The position numbers and the translations under genes are program-made. This document shows positions 43,363 through 52,761 of a stretch of 64,000 bases of DNA, piece after piece. The notes beneath the pieces were generated by a model. The model was not told the origin of the DNA and did no database searches. It saw only the letters and a program-made list of their open reading frames with translations. The stretch covers positions 1 through 64,000 of the forward strand of contig JADYZV010000008.1 in assembly GCA_020852965.1 (NCBI GenBank), in the 5' to 3' direction. Every line of letters begins with the position of its first letter. Position 1 is the stretch's first letter. The DNA comes from Pirellulaceae bacterium. Its GTDB lineage: Bacteria > Planctomycetota > Planctomycetia > Pirellulales > Pirellulaceae.

Positions 43363-44898
43363 ATGCAACTTCCCTCAGTTCAATCCAGTCTTATTTGCTC
43401 CCTTGTTTTAGTTCTGACGACGATGATCTCCGCCGGTTCCTTGTCGGAGGCCGCAGACGCCAACGCGCTGCTGCGAGTCGGAGTTGCTGAACACGACATT
43501 ACCCCGCCGGTGGGATTTCCGATGGCCGGCTACTATTACGAACGGTTAGCCGAAGGAACGATCAATCCGTTAAAAGCCAAAGCGGTCGTCTTTCGAGAAG
43601 GTGACACGGCGGCCGCGCTGGTGGTCTGTGACTTGATTGGCGTCAGCACCGATTTATCAATGGAAGTTCGTAAACTGGCATCTGCCCATACGGGTATTCC
43701 GGCAAGCAACATTGTGATCGCGGCAACCCACTCACACACCGCGCCGGACTACATGAAGGAACTGTGTCTCTATCTGAGCAAAGAGAAACAGGAGCCGCTG
43801 CGGGAAAAGTACATGGAAACGCTAATCCAAGGGCCGGTCAGCGCGATCGTCAATGCAGATGCAAACGCCAAACCCGCTTCGTTGGCTAGTGGCGTGGCCA
43901 CTCAAGCGACACCCGTTTCCTTCAATCGCCGCTCCGTGATGCGGGATGGCAGCGTCCAGACCTGGCAATCCGAGAGCAATCCCAACCGTCTCCGCGCCGC
44001 AGGGCCGATCGATCCCCAGATTGGCTTGCTCGCGATCCGTGATGCTAGCGACGGAACTACGCGTGGCATTTTGAGCAATTTCGCGTTGCACTGCGACACG
44101 GTCGGCGGAATGAAGTGGAGTGCGGACTACCCATTTTTCATTGAACGTACGCTGCGCGAGGCATTGGGCTCGGATATAATCTCAATTTTCGGCAACGGTT
44201 GCTGCGGTGACATCAACCACTCGAACCCGGCTTCGAGCGAACGGAATAAATCGGATTTCATCGGTAATTCCCTTGGCGATTCGATCCGTGATCAACTCGC
44301 TGGACTGACGGCGATCGAGCAGACGCACTTGGCGGTGAAATCGGAAGTGTTGCAATTGCCGTTGGAAGAGGCTACGGCTGAGCAAGTGAACCGCAGTATC
44401 CAGACCCTCGAGCTCATCCAAAACGGCAGCAAGGTCGATTTTCTTACCCACGTCATGGCGTATAAGAAACTGATTCTCGATCAATTTCGTCATCAACAGC
44501 CCACCGCGAAGAGCGCCGCTTATCTAACGTGGGGTAGAAGTCTTTCGCTGGCTGGGATCGGCGAAACACTCCCCGTCGACGTGACCGTGATCACCATCGG
44601 CGATGCGCTCGCCATCGTCACCCTTCCGGGCGAGGTGTTTGTCGATTTGGGACTCGCAATCAAGCAAGCCTCGCCGTTCCGTACCACGATTGTCGTGGAA
44701 CTAGCCAATGTGGTTGAAACGATCTATATCCCTCACCGCGCCGCCTACGCTGGCGGTAGCTATGAGGTCACTAATTCGACCGTGATGCCCGGCAGTGGCG
44801 AAATGCTAGTGGAATCAGCCGTCCGACTGTTACGACAAGCGGCCAGCGAGAACGAAAAAGTAGCAGCGACTCAAGCGGCTTCAATAGACAAACCGTAG
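43363..44898 (+). CDS. Exported neutral/alkaline ceramidase-like hydrolase
   Basis: A 511-residue protein with a signal peptide (SLVLVLTTMISAGSLSEAAD) and the neutral/alkaline non-lysosomal ceramidase N-terminal domain. Recognisable blocks are LLRVGVAEHDITPPVGFPMA, VIAATHSHTAPDY (zinc-binding His), FALHCDTVGG and FGNGCCGDINHSNP. Ceramidases cleave N-acyl-sphingosines; many planctomycete members of this family are short and their substrates are untested. It lacks the C-terminal Ig-like domain of longer bacterial ceramidases. It is flanked on both sides by copies of the same repeat. Confidence 0.85.
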   Translation: MQLPSVQSSLICSLVLVLTTMISAGSLSEAADANALLRVGVAEHDITPPVGFPMAGYYYERLAEGTINPLKAKAVVFREGDTAAALVVCDLIGVSTDLSMEVRKLASAHTGIPASNIVIAATHSHTAPDYMKELCLYLSKEKQEPLREKYMETLIQGPVSAIVNADANAKPASLASGVATQATPVSFNRRSVMRDGSVQTWQSESNPNRLRAAGPIDPQIGLLAIRDASDGTTRGILSNFALHCDTVGGMKWSADYPFFIERTLREALGSDIISIFGNGCCGDINHSNPASSERNKSDFIGNSLGDSIRDQLAGLTAIEQTHLAVKSEVLQLPLEEATAEQVNRSIQTLELIQNGSKVDFLTHVMAYKKLILDQFRHQQPTAKSAAYLTWGRSLSLAGIGETLPVDVTVITIGDALAIVTLPGEVFVDLGLAIKQASPFRTTIVVELANVVETIYIPHRAAYAGGSYEVTNSTVMPGSGEMLVESAVRLLRQAASENEKVAATQAASIDKP

Positions 44899-44900
44899 TC

Positions 44901-44986
44901 CAGTGATTCTTTGGACTGCTCCGAGCTCTCGGAGCTTTGGCCTGGAGTTCGGTCCGCAGCGCATAGATACCAAATGGTGAAAATCA
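44901..44986. repeat. Right copy of the ceramidase-flanking repeat
   Basis: This is a direct copy of 43153-43235, starting 3 bp after the ceramidase stop. Its hairpin is GCTCCGAG (44918-44925) with CTCGGAGC (44928-44935). Relative to the left copy, one base pair is exchanged G-C to C-G on both sides of the stem, so pairing is kept. The rest of 44987-45137 shows nothing. Confidence 0.9.
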
Positions 44987-45137
44987 GCTTGAAGCACTTC
45001 GGGTGGATGTTGCTGGCTCGAGTCGGTGCGCGGTGCAGGATGTACTCGGGTCCATCCGCATTGGTGACCTGAAAGTTTCCGGTTGGTTTGGACTTAGGAG
45101 AGGGCCAAAGCGGTAATAAATTCCCGCACTCCAAAGC

Positions 45138-45917
45138 TCAGTCGTCGATCCGCAGAAACGTCGCCGCGTTGCGCCACGCTATCTTCTCGTAGTCAGCCTC
45201 CGGGAGCGACTCCAGGTCTGCGAGTTTTACCAGCGATGGACCGACATAGTCAAACGGCATGTGCGATCCGAACGCGATAGCTTCAACTCCCAATGCGGCG
45301 ATCAACTTGGCGACGTCTTTCCGCAGCAAGACATGCAAGCGCGCGAAATCGATTAGGCAACGGCCCTTCAGTCCTGCCTCCGCCAAGCTGGGGCCGTCGA
45401 GGCCGATCCAGTTGATTAGTAAAAACCTTAGTTGCGGATGCGCCTGGGCGACTTGCAGGAGTGTCTTGATCTCAAAATCCTCGGCTATGTCCCAGTGATG
45501 GCGCTGACGGCGATCTTCGAAGCGTTGGGTCAGTACGACGGGGAGTCCATAGTCGGCGATACTTTCCAAAGCCGCTTGTCCATAAGCATCAACAAGGCTG
45601 TAACCGTGATGGGCTGGAACCAACGTCACCGCTTTCACCTTCCAGCTTACGACGGCTTCCTCCAGGTCGTGCTGCCAACCGGCATATTTTGGATTCACCG
45701 TCGCTACCGGAATGAACCGCGAACTGTGCGCATGGATGTCCTCGATCAGCTCCTGATTTCCGCGATGCGCATCGCGATAAAACACAGCGTTTAACGACGA
45801 AACCAGCGCGCGATCGATACCGTTGTGATCCATCAGCTCGACCATCTTGGCCGCGTTTCTAAAATGGAGTTGACGAAATGGGTAATGGCCTAGGAAAGCG
45901 TTGATATCAATAATCAT
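45138..45917 (-). CDS. Amidohydrolase-related TIM-barrel protein
   Basis: About 259 residues from the ATG at 45917 (MIIDINAFLGHYPFRQLHFR), which overlaps the preceding stop as ATGA; an open frame reaches 46073 but lies inside the neighbour. It resembles the amidohydrolase-2/ACMSD group by the N-terminal IDINAFLGHYPF, the middle LTQRFEDRRQRHHWDI and the C-terminal GSHMPFDYVGPSL followed by KIAWRNAATFLRI. The usual HxH at the first strand reads DINAFLGH, so the metal site is incomplete or altered. Substrate unknown. It is translationally coupled to its paralogue upstream. Confidence 0.72.
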   Translation of the reverse strand: MIIDINAFLGHYPFRQLHFRNAAKMVELMDHNGIDRALVSSLNAVFYRDAHRGNQELIEDIHAHSSRFIPVATVNPKYAGWQHDLEEAVVSWKVKAVTLVPAHHGYSLVDAYGQAALESIADYGLPVVLTQRFEDRRQRHHWDIAEDFEIKTLLQVAQAHPQLRFLLINWIGLDGPSLAEAGLKGRCLIDFARLHVLLRKDVAKLIAALGVEAIAFGSHMPFDYVGPSLVKLADLESLPEADYEKIAWRNAATFLRIDD

Positions 45918-46852
45918 GTGCGTCTCCTCTCCAAAATCTTCTGAAAGTTTCGCCAGAAAATATCTTCTCGTTGGCTGGGTGTCAGTGCCGCCGATAGGAT
46001 TTTCCCCACACAGCCTTCCATGGTCAGGTCCGTTGCGAACAATACTCGCTCGTGCCCAAGTTCCTGCACGCACATTTCGATCGTGTTGTTTTCAAGCACA
46101 CTGCCGCTGGTATCCACGTACACGTTGGGGCAGTCGCGGAGCGCTTTGATAGCCCATTCCCAATCGCCTCCACCGTTCACATGGCCTAAGATCAATGACA
46201 ACTCTGGGTAGCGGCCCGAGAGCATACAGAAATCATGCGAATCAGAGATCTGTGGTTGAGCCGCTTGGGTGCGTGCGTCGGTCACATGGCCCGAATGGCC
46301 GAGCAGAGGTATCCCATGAGCGATGCAACGCTCTGCAACGGGGAAAACGATAGGGTCCGAGTACTTGAATTGATTATAGAGCTTCACTCCAATCATTCCG
46401 CCCTCCAAACAGCGGTCGATTTCATCCAGGGCGGCGGGGCCGTTTCCCGGTTGAATAAAGCAGAACCCGGCGATGCGCTCAGGATACCGCTTCATCGCGG
46501 CCAATACCGAATTGTTGACATCGCGAACTTCGCTATTGCCAGCCTGCTTGCCACCCGTGATGGGGCGTGAGCAACACAGCATGTCGATACCTAGCTTTTC
46601 TGCTGCCTCGACCAAGTCTTCCGTTTGGCTCCAATCCGCACCGGGCTCATGTAGCGCTTCCATCACGTGGTTGTGAACATCATATTTACGCATGGCGCGC
46701 CATCCGCTCGGCAAACCTTCTCCTCCAGGCAGAGACGCCTTTTGCATTGCAGGAGAGTCCTCTGCTGCTACACTGGCTGAGGGCAATTCGGATGAGATGG
46801 CAACGGCGGCAGCACCGATCGCCTTCAGTGTTTCTCGGCGATTTCTATTCAT
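45914..46852 (-). CDS. Exported amidohydrolase-related protein
   Basis: A 312-residue protein with a twin-arginine-like N-terminus (MNRNRRETLKAIGAAAVAIS) and a TIM-barrel amidohydrolase-2 domain. YDVHNHVMEALHEPG supplies the HxH metal motif, and LLGHSGHVTD, LSLILGHVNGGGDW and VLFATDLTMEG the later His and Asp ligands. It is a metal-dependent hydrolase or decarboxylase of unknown substrate. It precedes and overlaps the second amidohydrolase by 4 bp and follows the lyase gene by 40 bp on the same strand, so the three probably form an operon. Confidence 0.78.
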   Translation of the reverse strand: MNRNRRETLKAIGAAAVAISSELPSASVAAEDSPAMQKASLPGGEGLPSGWRAMRKYDVHNHVMEALHEPGADWSQTEDLVEAAEKLGIDMLCCSRPITGGKQAGNSEVRDVNNSVLAAMKRYPERIAGFCFIQPGNGPAALDEIDRCLEGGMIGVKLYNQFKYSDPIVFPVAERCIAHGIPLLGHSGHVTDARTQAAQPQISDSHDFCMLSGRYPELSLILGHVNGGGDWEWAIKALRDCPNVYVDTSGSVLENNTIEMCVQELGHERVLFATDLTMEGCVGKILSAALTPSQREDIFWRNFQKILERRRT

Positions 46853-46892
46853 TGTATTAACCTCTAGGGACTATCGTTTTTCGACAGGCAAT

Positions 46893-49538
46893 TTAGCGTT
46901 CCGCCCGAGTGGTCCACTCGACGCGGACAGCACCCGAATGCTCGCGCTGCGGAAACGAAGCGAATTGCAAATGCTGCTTTTTAGAATCGAATTGAAACCC
47001 TGGCCCTTCGCCGACCGTCAACCACAGTTGATCACCTCGAGTTTCAGCCGCAACCAGCGTGTAAGGGTAGACCCAGCCATCGGCGGTGACGACGCGAACG
47101 ACGTCGTCCTTTTCGGGAACTGGCAGACTGGTGGCGGCCACGACCAACACACACGTTTCAGTTGCTTGAAGCGGCACACTACACGGGCCGGTCGAATCAA
47201 GGTGATAATTCTCACTCGTCCATCCTCCTTCCCCCAGACTGAAAGCATATTCGACTGCCGCGCCACGAAGCGACATGACTCCGTAGTCGCCCCGAAAAGT
47301 AACGGCATGCCGACCGGCAGGGATCGCCACCCCCGCTTGAGCTCCGATCACGATAATATCTGTTCTATCGCCAATGGCGACTCGCACGGCGATTGCGCCA
47401 TCGGACAACCTGATGCGCTCGATAGAGGTTAGAAACGGTTTCTCTTGGTGAGGCTCGATTACTGAAACAAAATTGCTTGGCCTGTCCTTGGCCTCGCGTC
47501 GAAGGAGCATAAATGGTCGGTTGAATTGGTCGAGTTTGCTATCGTCCTCGCCCGCTGGGCGAATCGCCGGATTCATGCCGGTAATGAGTTGGCTCCCATC
47601 CTCGGGCAGAATAGAAACACGCAAGCCTGGACCTTCGCCGCTCGCAGCACGGAAGCTAATTGGTATCGCCTCGTTAATTGGGACGGTGGCGGCGTGCAGT
47701 TCGCGCAGAAACCCGTACGCGTAGTTGGGCTCAGCGACGCGATGAGCTTCACCTTCATTTTGAGTGGCTTTCCAGTCGAAGCCTTTCGGAAGCAGGCTGG
47801 CAATGGGTTGTAGTGCCAACTCCGTACTTGCGACGGTCTCCACGTCTGCGTCACCATGAAGGAAGTAATCGTGCGTGTCTCCTCCCCAGACTTCAAAGTG
47901 ATCTATCGCGTATCTTCGCTGCCCTCCGGCCTCCACGACGACCAAGGTCCGACGATAAGTTTTTGCCGAGCCGGGGTAGCCACGAATTCCGTCGGCGCTA
48001 ACGATTTGAACGCGATCGCTGCGAGCATCGAAACAGAGCAGACTTCCATCGGTGGGAGCCTGTCGACCACCGAATGCCTGGTTTTTCCCGTCGATGACGA
48101 CTGTATTGTGGGCCGCAGTTGCCAGTGTCCATGCGCGGTATGCCGTATGTGTGTATCCAAGATCGGAAAGTAGTTCTTGTCCGTTGGAGAATAGTAGTAG
48201 ACTTAGATTGTCGGCGTGTGCGTGGCCATATCCACCCGACCAGGTCAAGTGAAACTGTGTCTGTTCGTCTCCCTCCCCTCCGCCGATACAGGCGTGGCCG
48301 AGCGCGGGCAACAGATACGCTTCGGTTCTGTCGGTAGCTTTTCGTTGGCTTGTCGACCAAGTGTCGTGCACAGTTACAGCCCGACCGTTAGGAAGGTGCA
48401 ATTCCTGCAATGCCTGCCGAGCTTGCTGCATCAAGGGGAAACTTTGAGCCAGGTCGAGATCATCGAAGCGAGAGCCGTCTTGCGGATCCGTGTAGCCCGG
48501 CGGGTCACTATATCCCTTGAGCAACTGCACGACATTCTCCAGCCCACCCAAAGTTTGAGCGGCGTAGTCCGGTGAACCTTCCGACCACGTACCGTCGTAG
48601 AAGAACTGGCTTTCTACAAAATGACGAAAGCGTCGGACTGGCTCGTGCACGTATCGCGGCTCACCGATCACGCGCCCTAGTTCCACCAATGCGCTCCAAG
48701 CCCTAGGGCTCATGTTGGTGAATGTCTCTGGGTTTGCAAGCACCTGCTCAGCAGCAGCTCGAAAGAGATCCTGTTCGATCCGCGCCTTCACATCCACCCC
48801 GCGCTCGCGAGAAAGCTGCTCGAAAACTGGATGATCTTGGAGACGGCCGTACGCTCGGATTAGCGGCGATGGGATATCCGAATAGGCCCACCAGGTCCAG
48901 CGAGCCGTCCGGTAGCCGCTGCGGAATGTTTCCGGTGGGACCGCTCCATCGGAAATCTCCTTTTGCCGATGTGGATAGTCATAGTGATAACACCAGCCGG
49001 GAAAAACTTCCGCAAAACGGTCTAGCAACACCGCCGCTCGCCTGGCGACCGCATCGTCGTTGGTCGCTATGGCTAGTCTCGCAAGTGTTTCCGTCTGCGC
49101 CGCCAAATATTCTCTCACTTCATCATCGCGGCGAGCACCAAAGAAGTAACGGTATCCGCTGGGATCGGCCCAATACGGAAATTCAACTTGCTCTCCACGA
49201 GGGTTTCGTACCGCCACCACTGCCGACATCGGATACTTTTCGCTCGGGTATCGATGCTTACAGTAACGGCAGTAGATCTCTTCGGGGTGCTCGGGCGACC
49301 ATGCCAGTTGATTCTCCTGTCGCCCTCCCGTGCAGTTGGGACAGCCGACATAACGCAGGCCCGATTGCTCGGGTACCAGCGCGATCAGCTCTGCTTCGGG
49401 CAAGCCTCTCGCCCACGCGGTCGCCTGCAGTAGCCTGGGCACTTCCTGCTCGGAGACCAGCGGTAGAAACTCGTCCGCGAGCGCGTGTTCCGCAGTGAGC
49501 CCCTTTAGGAGAATGAATATGACCAACATTCGATGCAT
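46893..49538 (-). CDS. Heparinase II/III-like polysaccharide lyase with zinc-ribbon-like insert
   Basis: About 881 residues from the ATG at 49538, which starts a signal peptide (MHRMLVIFILLKGLTAEHAL); the open frame to 49661 adds nothing. Two CxxC pairs (CPNC at 66-69 and CRYC at 90-93) suggest a zinc ribbon before the alpha/alpha toroid at about 100-400. The heparinase II/III-type beta domain contains GGYGHAHADNLSLLLFSNGQ and ATAAHNTVVIDGKNQ, with candidate catalytic His residues. Family members cleave uronate-containing glycans such as heparan sulfate or alginate; the substrate here is unknown. It heads a leftward set with two amidohydrolases. Confidence 0.85.
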   Translation of the reverse strand: MHRMLVIFILLKGLTAEHALADEFLPLVSEQEVPRLLQATAWARGLPEAELIALVPEQSGLRYVGCPNCTGGRQENQLAWSPEHPEEIYCRYCKHRYPSEKYPMSAVVAVRNPRGEQVEFPYWADPSGYRYFFGARRDDEVREYLAAQTETLARLAIATNDDAVARRAAVLLDRFAEVFPGWCYHYDYPHRQKEISDGAVPPETFRSGYRTARWTWWAYSDIPSPLIRAYGRLQDHPVFEQLSRERGVDVKARIEQDLFRAAAEQVLANPETFTNMSPRAWSALVELGRVIGEPRYVHEPVRRFRHFVESQFFYDGTWSEGSPDYAAQTLGGLENVVQLLKGYSDPPGYTDPQDGSRFDDLDLAQSFPLMQQARQALQELHLPNGRAVTVHDTWSTSQRKATDRTEAYLLPALGHACIGGGEGDEQTQFHLTWSGGYGHAHADNLSLLLFSNGQELLSDLGYTHTAYRAWTLATAAHNTVVIDGKNQAFGGRQAPTDGSLLCFDARSDRVQIVSADGIRGYPGSAKTYRRTLVVVEAGGQRRYAIDHFEVWGGDTHDYFLHGDADVETVASTELALQPIASLLPKGFDWKATQNEGEAHRVAEPNYAYGFLRELHAATVPINEAIPISFRAASGEGPGLRVSILPEDGSQLITGMNPAIRPAGEDDSKLDQFNRPFMLLRREAKDRPSNFVSVIEPHQEKPFLTSIERIRLSDGAIAVRVAIGDRTDIIVIGAQAGVAIPAGRHAVTFRGDYGVMSLRGAAVEYAFSLGEGGWTSENYHLDSTGPCSVPLQATETCVLVVAATSLPVPEKDDVVRVVTADGWVYPYTLVAAETRGDQLWLTVGEGPGFQFDSKKQHLQFASFPQREHSGAVRVEWTTRAER

Positions 49539-49665
49539 AGAACCGATGCCTTTGTGCAATAATATGTTTGTCTGACGCATTTCACGAGTTACTTTTACGT
49601 AGACAATTAGCAGCCATTGAAGTCGTCGTTTTCGGACGGACGAACGTGCATTATGAGCCATTAAG

Positions 49666-50142
49666 TTAGTTGGGCGAAGTGTGACTGATCAGTTCCAAAA
49701 CATTGCCTTCCGGGTCACTGAAAAACATAGCTCGGGCATTCATATCAGGGAATTCCGAAATCGTGACGTCTATGCCCAGTTCCTGGAGCCTCTCTACGTG
49801 CTGATAAAAGCTTTGAGGCGGAATCTCGAATGCCAAATGATTGAGTGTCGACCGAGTGACGTCGTGCCCAACAAATCGAATTTTGGCATGGATGTGACGT
49901 CGATAGTCAATAAGGGCTAGCAGTTGAGGATGCCCACCACGACCGAGAGGCGTATCCGTTTCGCAGATCGTCAGAAATGTAATGGTTGGCTCACCGCAGA
50001 GATCGGGAACCGCGGTTTCCATGGACAGTTCACTGTGCAGGCGAAACCCCATAACATTCATATAAAAATCACGCATCGTGGGTAAGTCGGCAACACTTAA
50101 AACGACTTCGGAAACGCATGTGATTGGAGGTGCTACTTGCAT
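49666..50142 (-). CDS. VOC-superfamily (glyoxalase/dioxygenase-fold) protein
   Basis: A 158-residue protein with paired beta-alpha-beta-beta-beta modules. The N-terminal VVLSVADLPTMRDFYMNVMG and the C-terminal RAMFFSDPEGNVLELISHTS are classic VOC blocks, and NHLAFEIPPQSFYQHVERLQ begins the second module. Candidate metal ligands are His (NHLAFE) and Glu (LELI). Such proteins range from glyoxalases to dioxygenases and resistance proteins; the reaction cannot be inferred. It ends 127 bp before the lyase start on the same strand. Confidence 0.85.
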   Translation of the reverse strand: MQVAPPITCVSEVVLSVADLPTMRDFYMNVMGFRLHSELSMETAVPDLCGEPTITFLTICETDTPLGRGGHPQLLALIDYRRHIHAKIRFVGHDVTRSTLNHLAFEIPPQSFYQHVERLQELGIDVTISEFPDMNARAMFFSDPEGNVLELISHTSPN

Positions 50143-50541
50143 GATTTACGAATCCACAAGCTCAGTTGGTCGCATAGTGAAAATCAATCTTTGTCGGGTG
50201 GGAACGAAGCGGGAACGGAGGGACCCAATTGTCTGCTGGGCTGAAACGATTCACTCCACACGCGCTATGCGGATAGAAATCGATTGGCGTCTACTGAGCG
50301 TCAGTTTAGCCTGACGAGCGTTGGGTTGGCAAACTATATGTCGTGAAGTTGGCTAGCTATTTCGGAGAAATCGGCAAAAACCTGATTCTCCTCGCCGAAT
50401 GCCACCTGGCCCCTCTGTGTCCTTTGCGTCTCTGGGGTTAAGCCCGGATTATTCATGAGTTTGTGTGAAAACGAAGTAAACGATGTTGCCGCATAGGTTT
50501 ACGTCAGAGGGACAAAAAGCAGTCTGTAGTGGAATCGCGGG

Positions 50542-50655
50542 CCCGCAGCGTCAGCACGGACGTTTGACTCGACTGCAAAATGGCCAATCAAGACCAAATT
50601 AATTCACGCTTCTGATATTCGATTCAAGCTCAAACGTCCTTGCTGACGCTGCGGG
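50542..50655. repeat. Inverted pair of the CCCGCAGCGTCAGC repeat
   Basis: A 26 bp arm at 50542-50567 (starting CCCGCAGCGTCAGC) is reverse-complemented at 50630-50655 with one mismatch, around 62 bp. The right arm continues as GGGTTATGAATAA, matching 4971-5013. In the 732 bp gene-free stretch 50143-50874 I see only this element and a TATACT (50796-50801) with no clear -35 before the sialidase gene. Confidence 0.85.
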
Positions 50656-50874
50656 TTATGAATAAATCCGAGTTAAATCTCCTGACGAGTGAGCCAAAGG
50701 CAATGATGCGGTTCGTTTTGTTCTTGAAACACAGAGGCACCTAGATCACAGAGTTATATTGCCTGCAGCGCTACGTTATTCCACTCACGATAGGCTATAC
50801 TCCAACAATTACGACGACTGATGCTCTCATTGGCGTCAGCCGGGTTCACACTGCGGTTTCAATGAAAGCTCGCG

Positions 50875-52761
50875 ATGAAAATTCTACTTTATCCGTTTCT
50901 GTTTACCCTCCTGTTGATACCGACAGACCAATCGGTGGCCGAGCAGCCGTCGATTTCGCTGGACGAGACGACTCGGCAGCGTTGTCTGGAGATTCTACGA
51001 TCCGGGATGCGGAGCGGTGAATTCTGGCCGTCGATTCACGCCGCCGAAGGACTAACCCTGGCTGGCCACGGCGACGAAGTCATCGACTATCTGAGTGGCC
51101 AGCTCCCGGCCGAAACCGATGATCAACAGCGCTGCGGTATCGCTCGTGAATTGGTGCGAGCCGGTGATAAATCGCGCGCTAGTGTGATGCTGGATATTCT
51201 GTCAGACGACGATCCCTACGGGCACGTTCATGCTGCCGAGAGCCTGTACAAAGTGGTTGAGATAGGTGACGGATCGGCTCTACGAAAGGCGTTTGCGACT
51301 ACCGACAATGTGCGATTGAAGCTGATGGCCGCTGCCGCGCTAGGGCGATGCGGCAATCCGGATGCAATGCAGTTTCTTCGCCAGTCGTTAGACAACGAAG
51401 ACCCGGAAGTGTTGCGAATTGCGGTTTGGATTCTGGGACGCATTGGAAACGCGACCGACATCCCGAAGATCAGGGCTCAATTACCACGCTGTGACGAAGC
51501 ATTACTGAAGGCGTATGTTCAGCATTCATTGGCTGCGTTAGGTGATGCCGAGGGGCTCAACGCACTGGCCTCAAACCTGCACGATCAAGACCCAGCAGTG
51601 AGAACGTATGCCGCCACCTTTGCCGGCGACGCTTGGGCCTTTGGCGTCGCGGATTCATTGAAACAACTTCTCGATGATGAAAATGCTGACACGGCTTATC
51701 GGGCCGCGCAGTCGCTGCTGGTTTTAAGCGGTACGGCACCGGAGTCGGCGGGCGCTGACGTTTCGACCGTAGTGTATCAAGCAACGCCCGAGCACCCTCG
51801 TTACACCGAAGGGTCGATCGTTGAGTTGAATGATGGTTCGCTGTTGTTTGCGGTCACCGAATTCCATGGCAGTGGCAGCGATTTCGCCAAGGCGCATATC
51901 GTGGGGCGTCAGTCGTCCGATGGCGGTCGGACTTGGGCGACGCCGCGCGTGCTACAAGCCAACACGGGCGGCATGAATGTGATGAGCGTCACGCTGCGAC
52001 GGCTGGCGGATAATTCGATTGCCATGTTCTATCTGCAGAAAAACAGTCACAGCGACCTGGCGCCGTACCTGCGGCTCTCTACCGACGAAGCGGCGACGTT
52101 CGGAGAGCCGATCAAGGTGTCTTCAACCAGCGGTTACCACGTCGTCAATAACGATCGCGTCACGGCATTGTCGACCGGACGTCTGTTGCTGCCGGCCGCG
52201 TCGACTCCGGACGTGGCAACCGACAATCACTTTCAATCGCATTGTTTTCTGTCCGATGACGGAGGCCAAACGTGGCGGGACGGTAAAGGGAAGGTCGATG
52301 CGGACAAACGCGGAGCGATGGAGCCGGAAGTAGTCGAGTTGAAGGATGGTCGGATCATGATGCTGGTCCGGACTCAGTTGGGTTATCCTGGCAAAGCCTA
52401 TTCGGAAGATGGAGGCGACACTTGGAGCCCCATGACGACCCTTGGAGTTCAGGGGCCGGAAGCTCCAGCAACTCTGCGGCGCATCCCCTCCACGGGCGAT
52501 CTATTGTTGGTCTGGAACAACACCTACACCGCCGGAGCAGGTCATGGCGGCGAGCGAACTCCGTTGACGGCTGCTATATCTCGTGACGAAGGTGAAACGT
52601 GGTCCGTGGTGGACAATTTGGAGTCAGATTTGAGCCGCACGTTTTCGTATATCAGCCTGACATTTGTACGCAACCGTGCGGTGATGAGCTATTGGGACCA
52701 AGACAAAGCCGGCTATTCGTGCCGCTTTCGATCGCTGCCCGTTAGCTGGTTTTATCGTTGA
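50875..52761 (+). CDS. Exported HEAT-repeat plus sialidase (BNR) fusion
   Basis: A 628-residue protein with a signal peptide (ILLYPFLFTLLLIPTDQSVA). Residues about 25-290 are HEAT/PBS-lyase-like helical repeats (LKLMAAAALGRCGNPDAMQF, VLRIAVWILGRIGNATDIPK). Residues about 295-628 are a sialidase-type beta-propeller with four Asp boxes (SSDGGRTW, SDDGGQTW, SEDGGDTW, SRDEGETW). The usual FRIP motif is not evident; the start of the propeller reads RYTEGSIVELNDGSLL. It may cleave sialic or related residues, or only bind glycans. The HEAT part would provide a protein-interaction surface. Confidence 0.82.
   Translation: MKILLYPFLFTLLLIPTDQSVAEQPSISLDETTRQRCLEILRSGMRSGEFWPSIHAAEGLTLAGHGDEVIDYLSGQLPAETDDQQRCGIARELVRAGDKSRASVMLDILSDDDPYGHVHAAESLYKVVEIGDGSALRKAFATTDNVRLKLMAAAALGRCGNPDAMQFLRQSLDNEDPEVLRIAVWILGRIGNATDIPKIRAQLPRCDEALLKAYVQHSLAALGDAEGLNALASNLHDQDPAVRTYAATFAGDAWAFGVADSLKQLLDDENADTAYRAAQSLLVLSGTAPESAGADVSTVVYQATPEHPRYTEGSIVELNDGSLLFAVTEFHGSGSDFAKAHIVGRQSSDGGRTWATPRVLQANTGGMNVMSVTLRRLADNSIAMFYLQKNSHSDLAPYLRLSTDEAATFGEPIKVSSTSGYHVVNNDRVTALSTGRLLLPAASTPDVATDNHFQSHCFLSDDGGQTWRDGKGKVDADKRGAMEPEVVELKDGRIMMLVRTQLGYPGKAYSEDGGDTWSPMTTLGVQGPEAPATLRRIPSTGDLLLVWNNTYTAGAGHGGERTPLTAAISRDEGETWSVVDNLESDLSRTFSYISLTFVRNRAVMSYWDQDKAGYSCRFRSLPVSWFYR

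Noticed and set aside
43153..44986. Integron cassette with attC sites around the ceramidase gene
   Set aside because: The flanking repeats have terminal TTTGG/CCAAA and a short hairpin but not the RYYYAAC and GTTRRRY boxes, and no integrase is in the window. The flanking direct repeat itself is kept as a finding.
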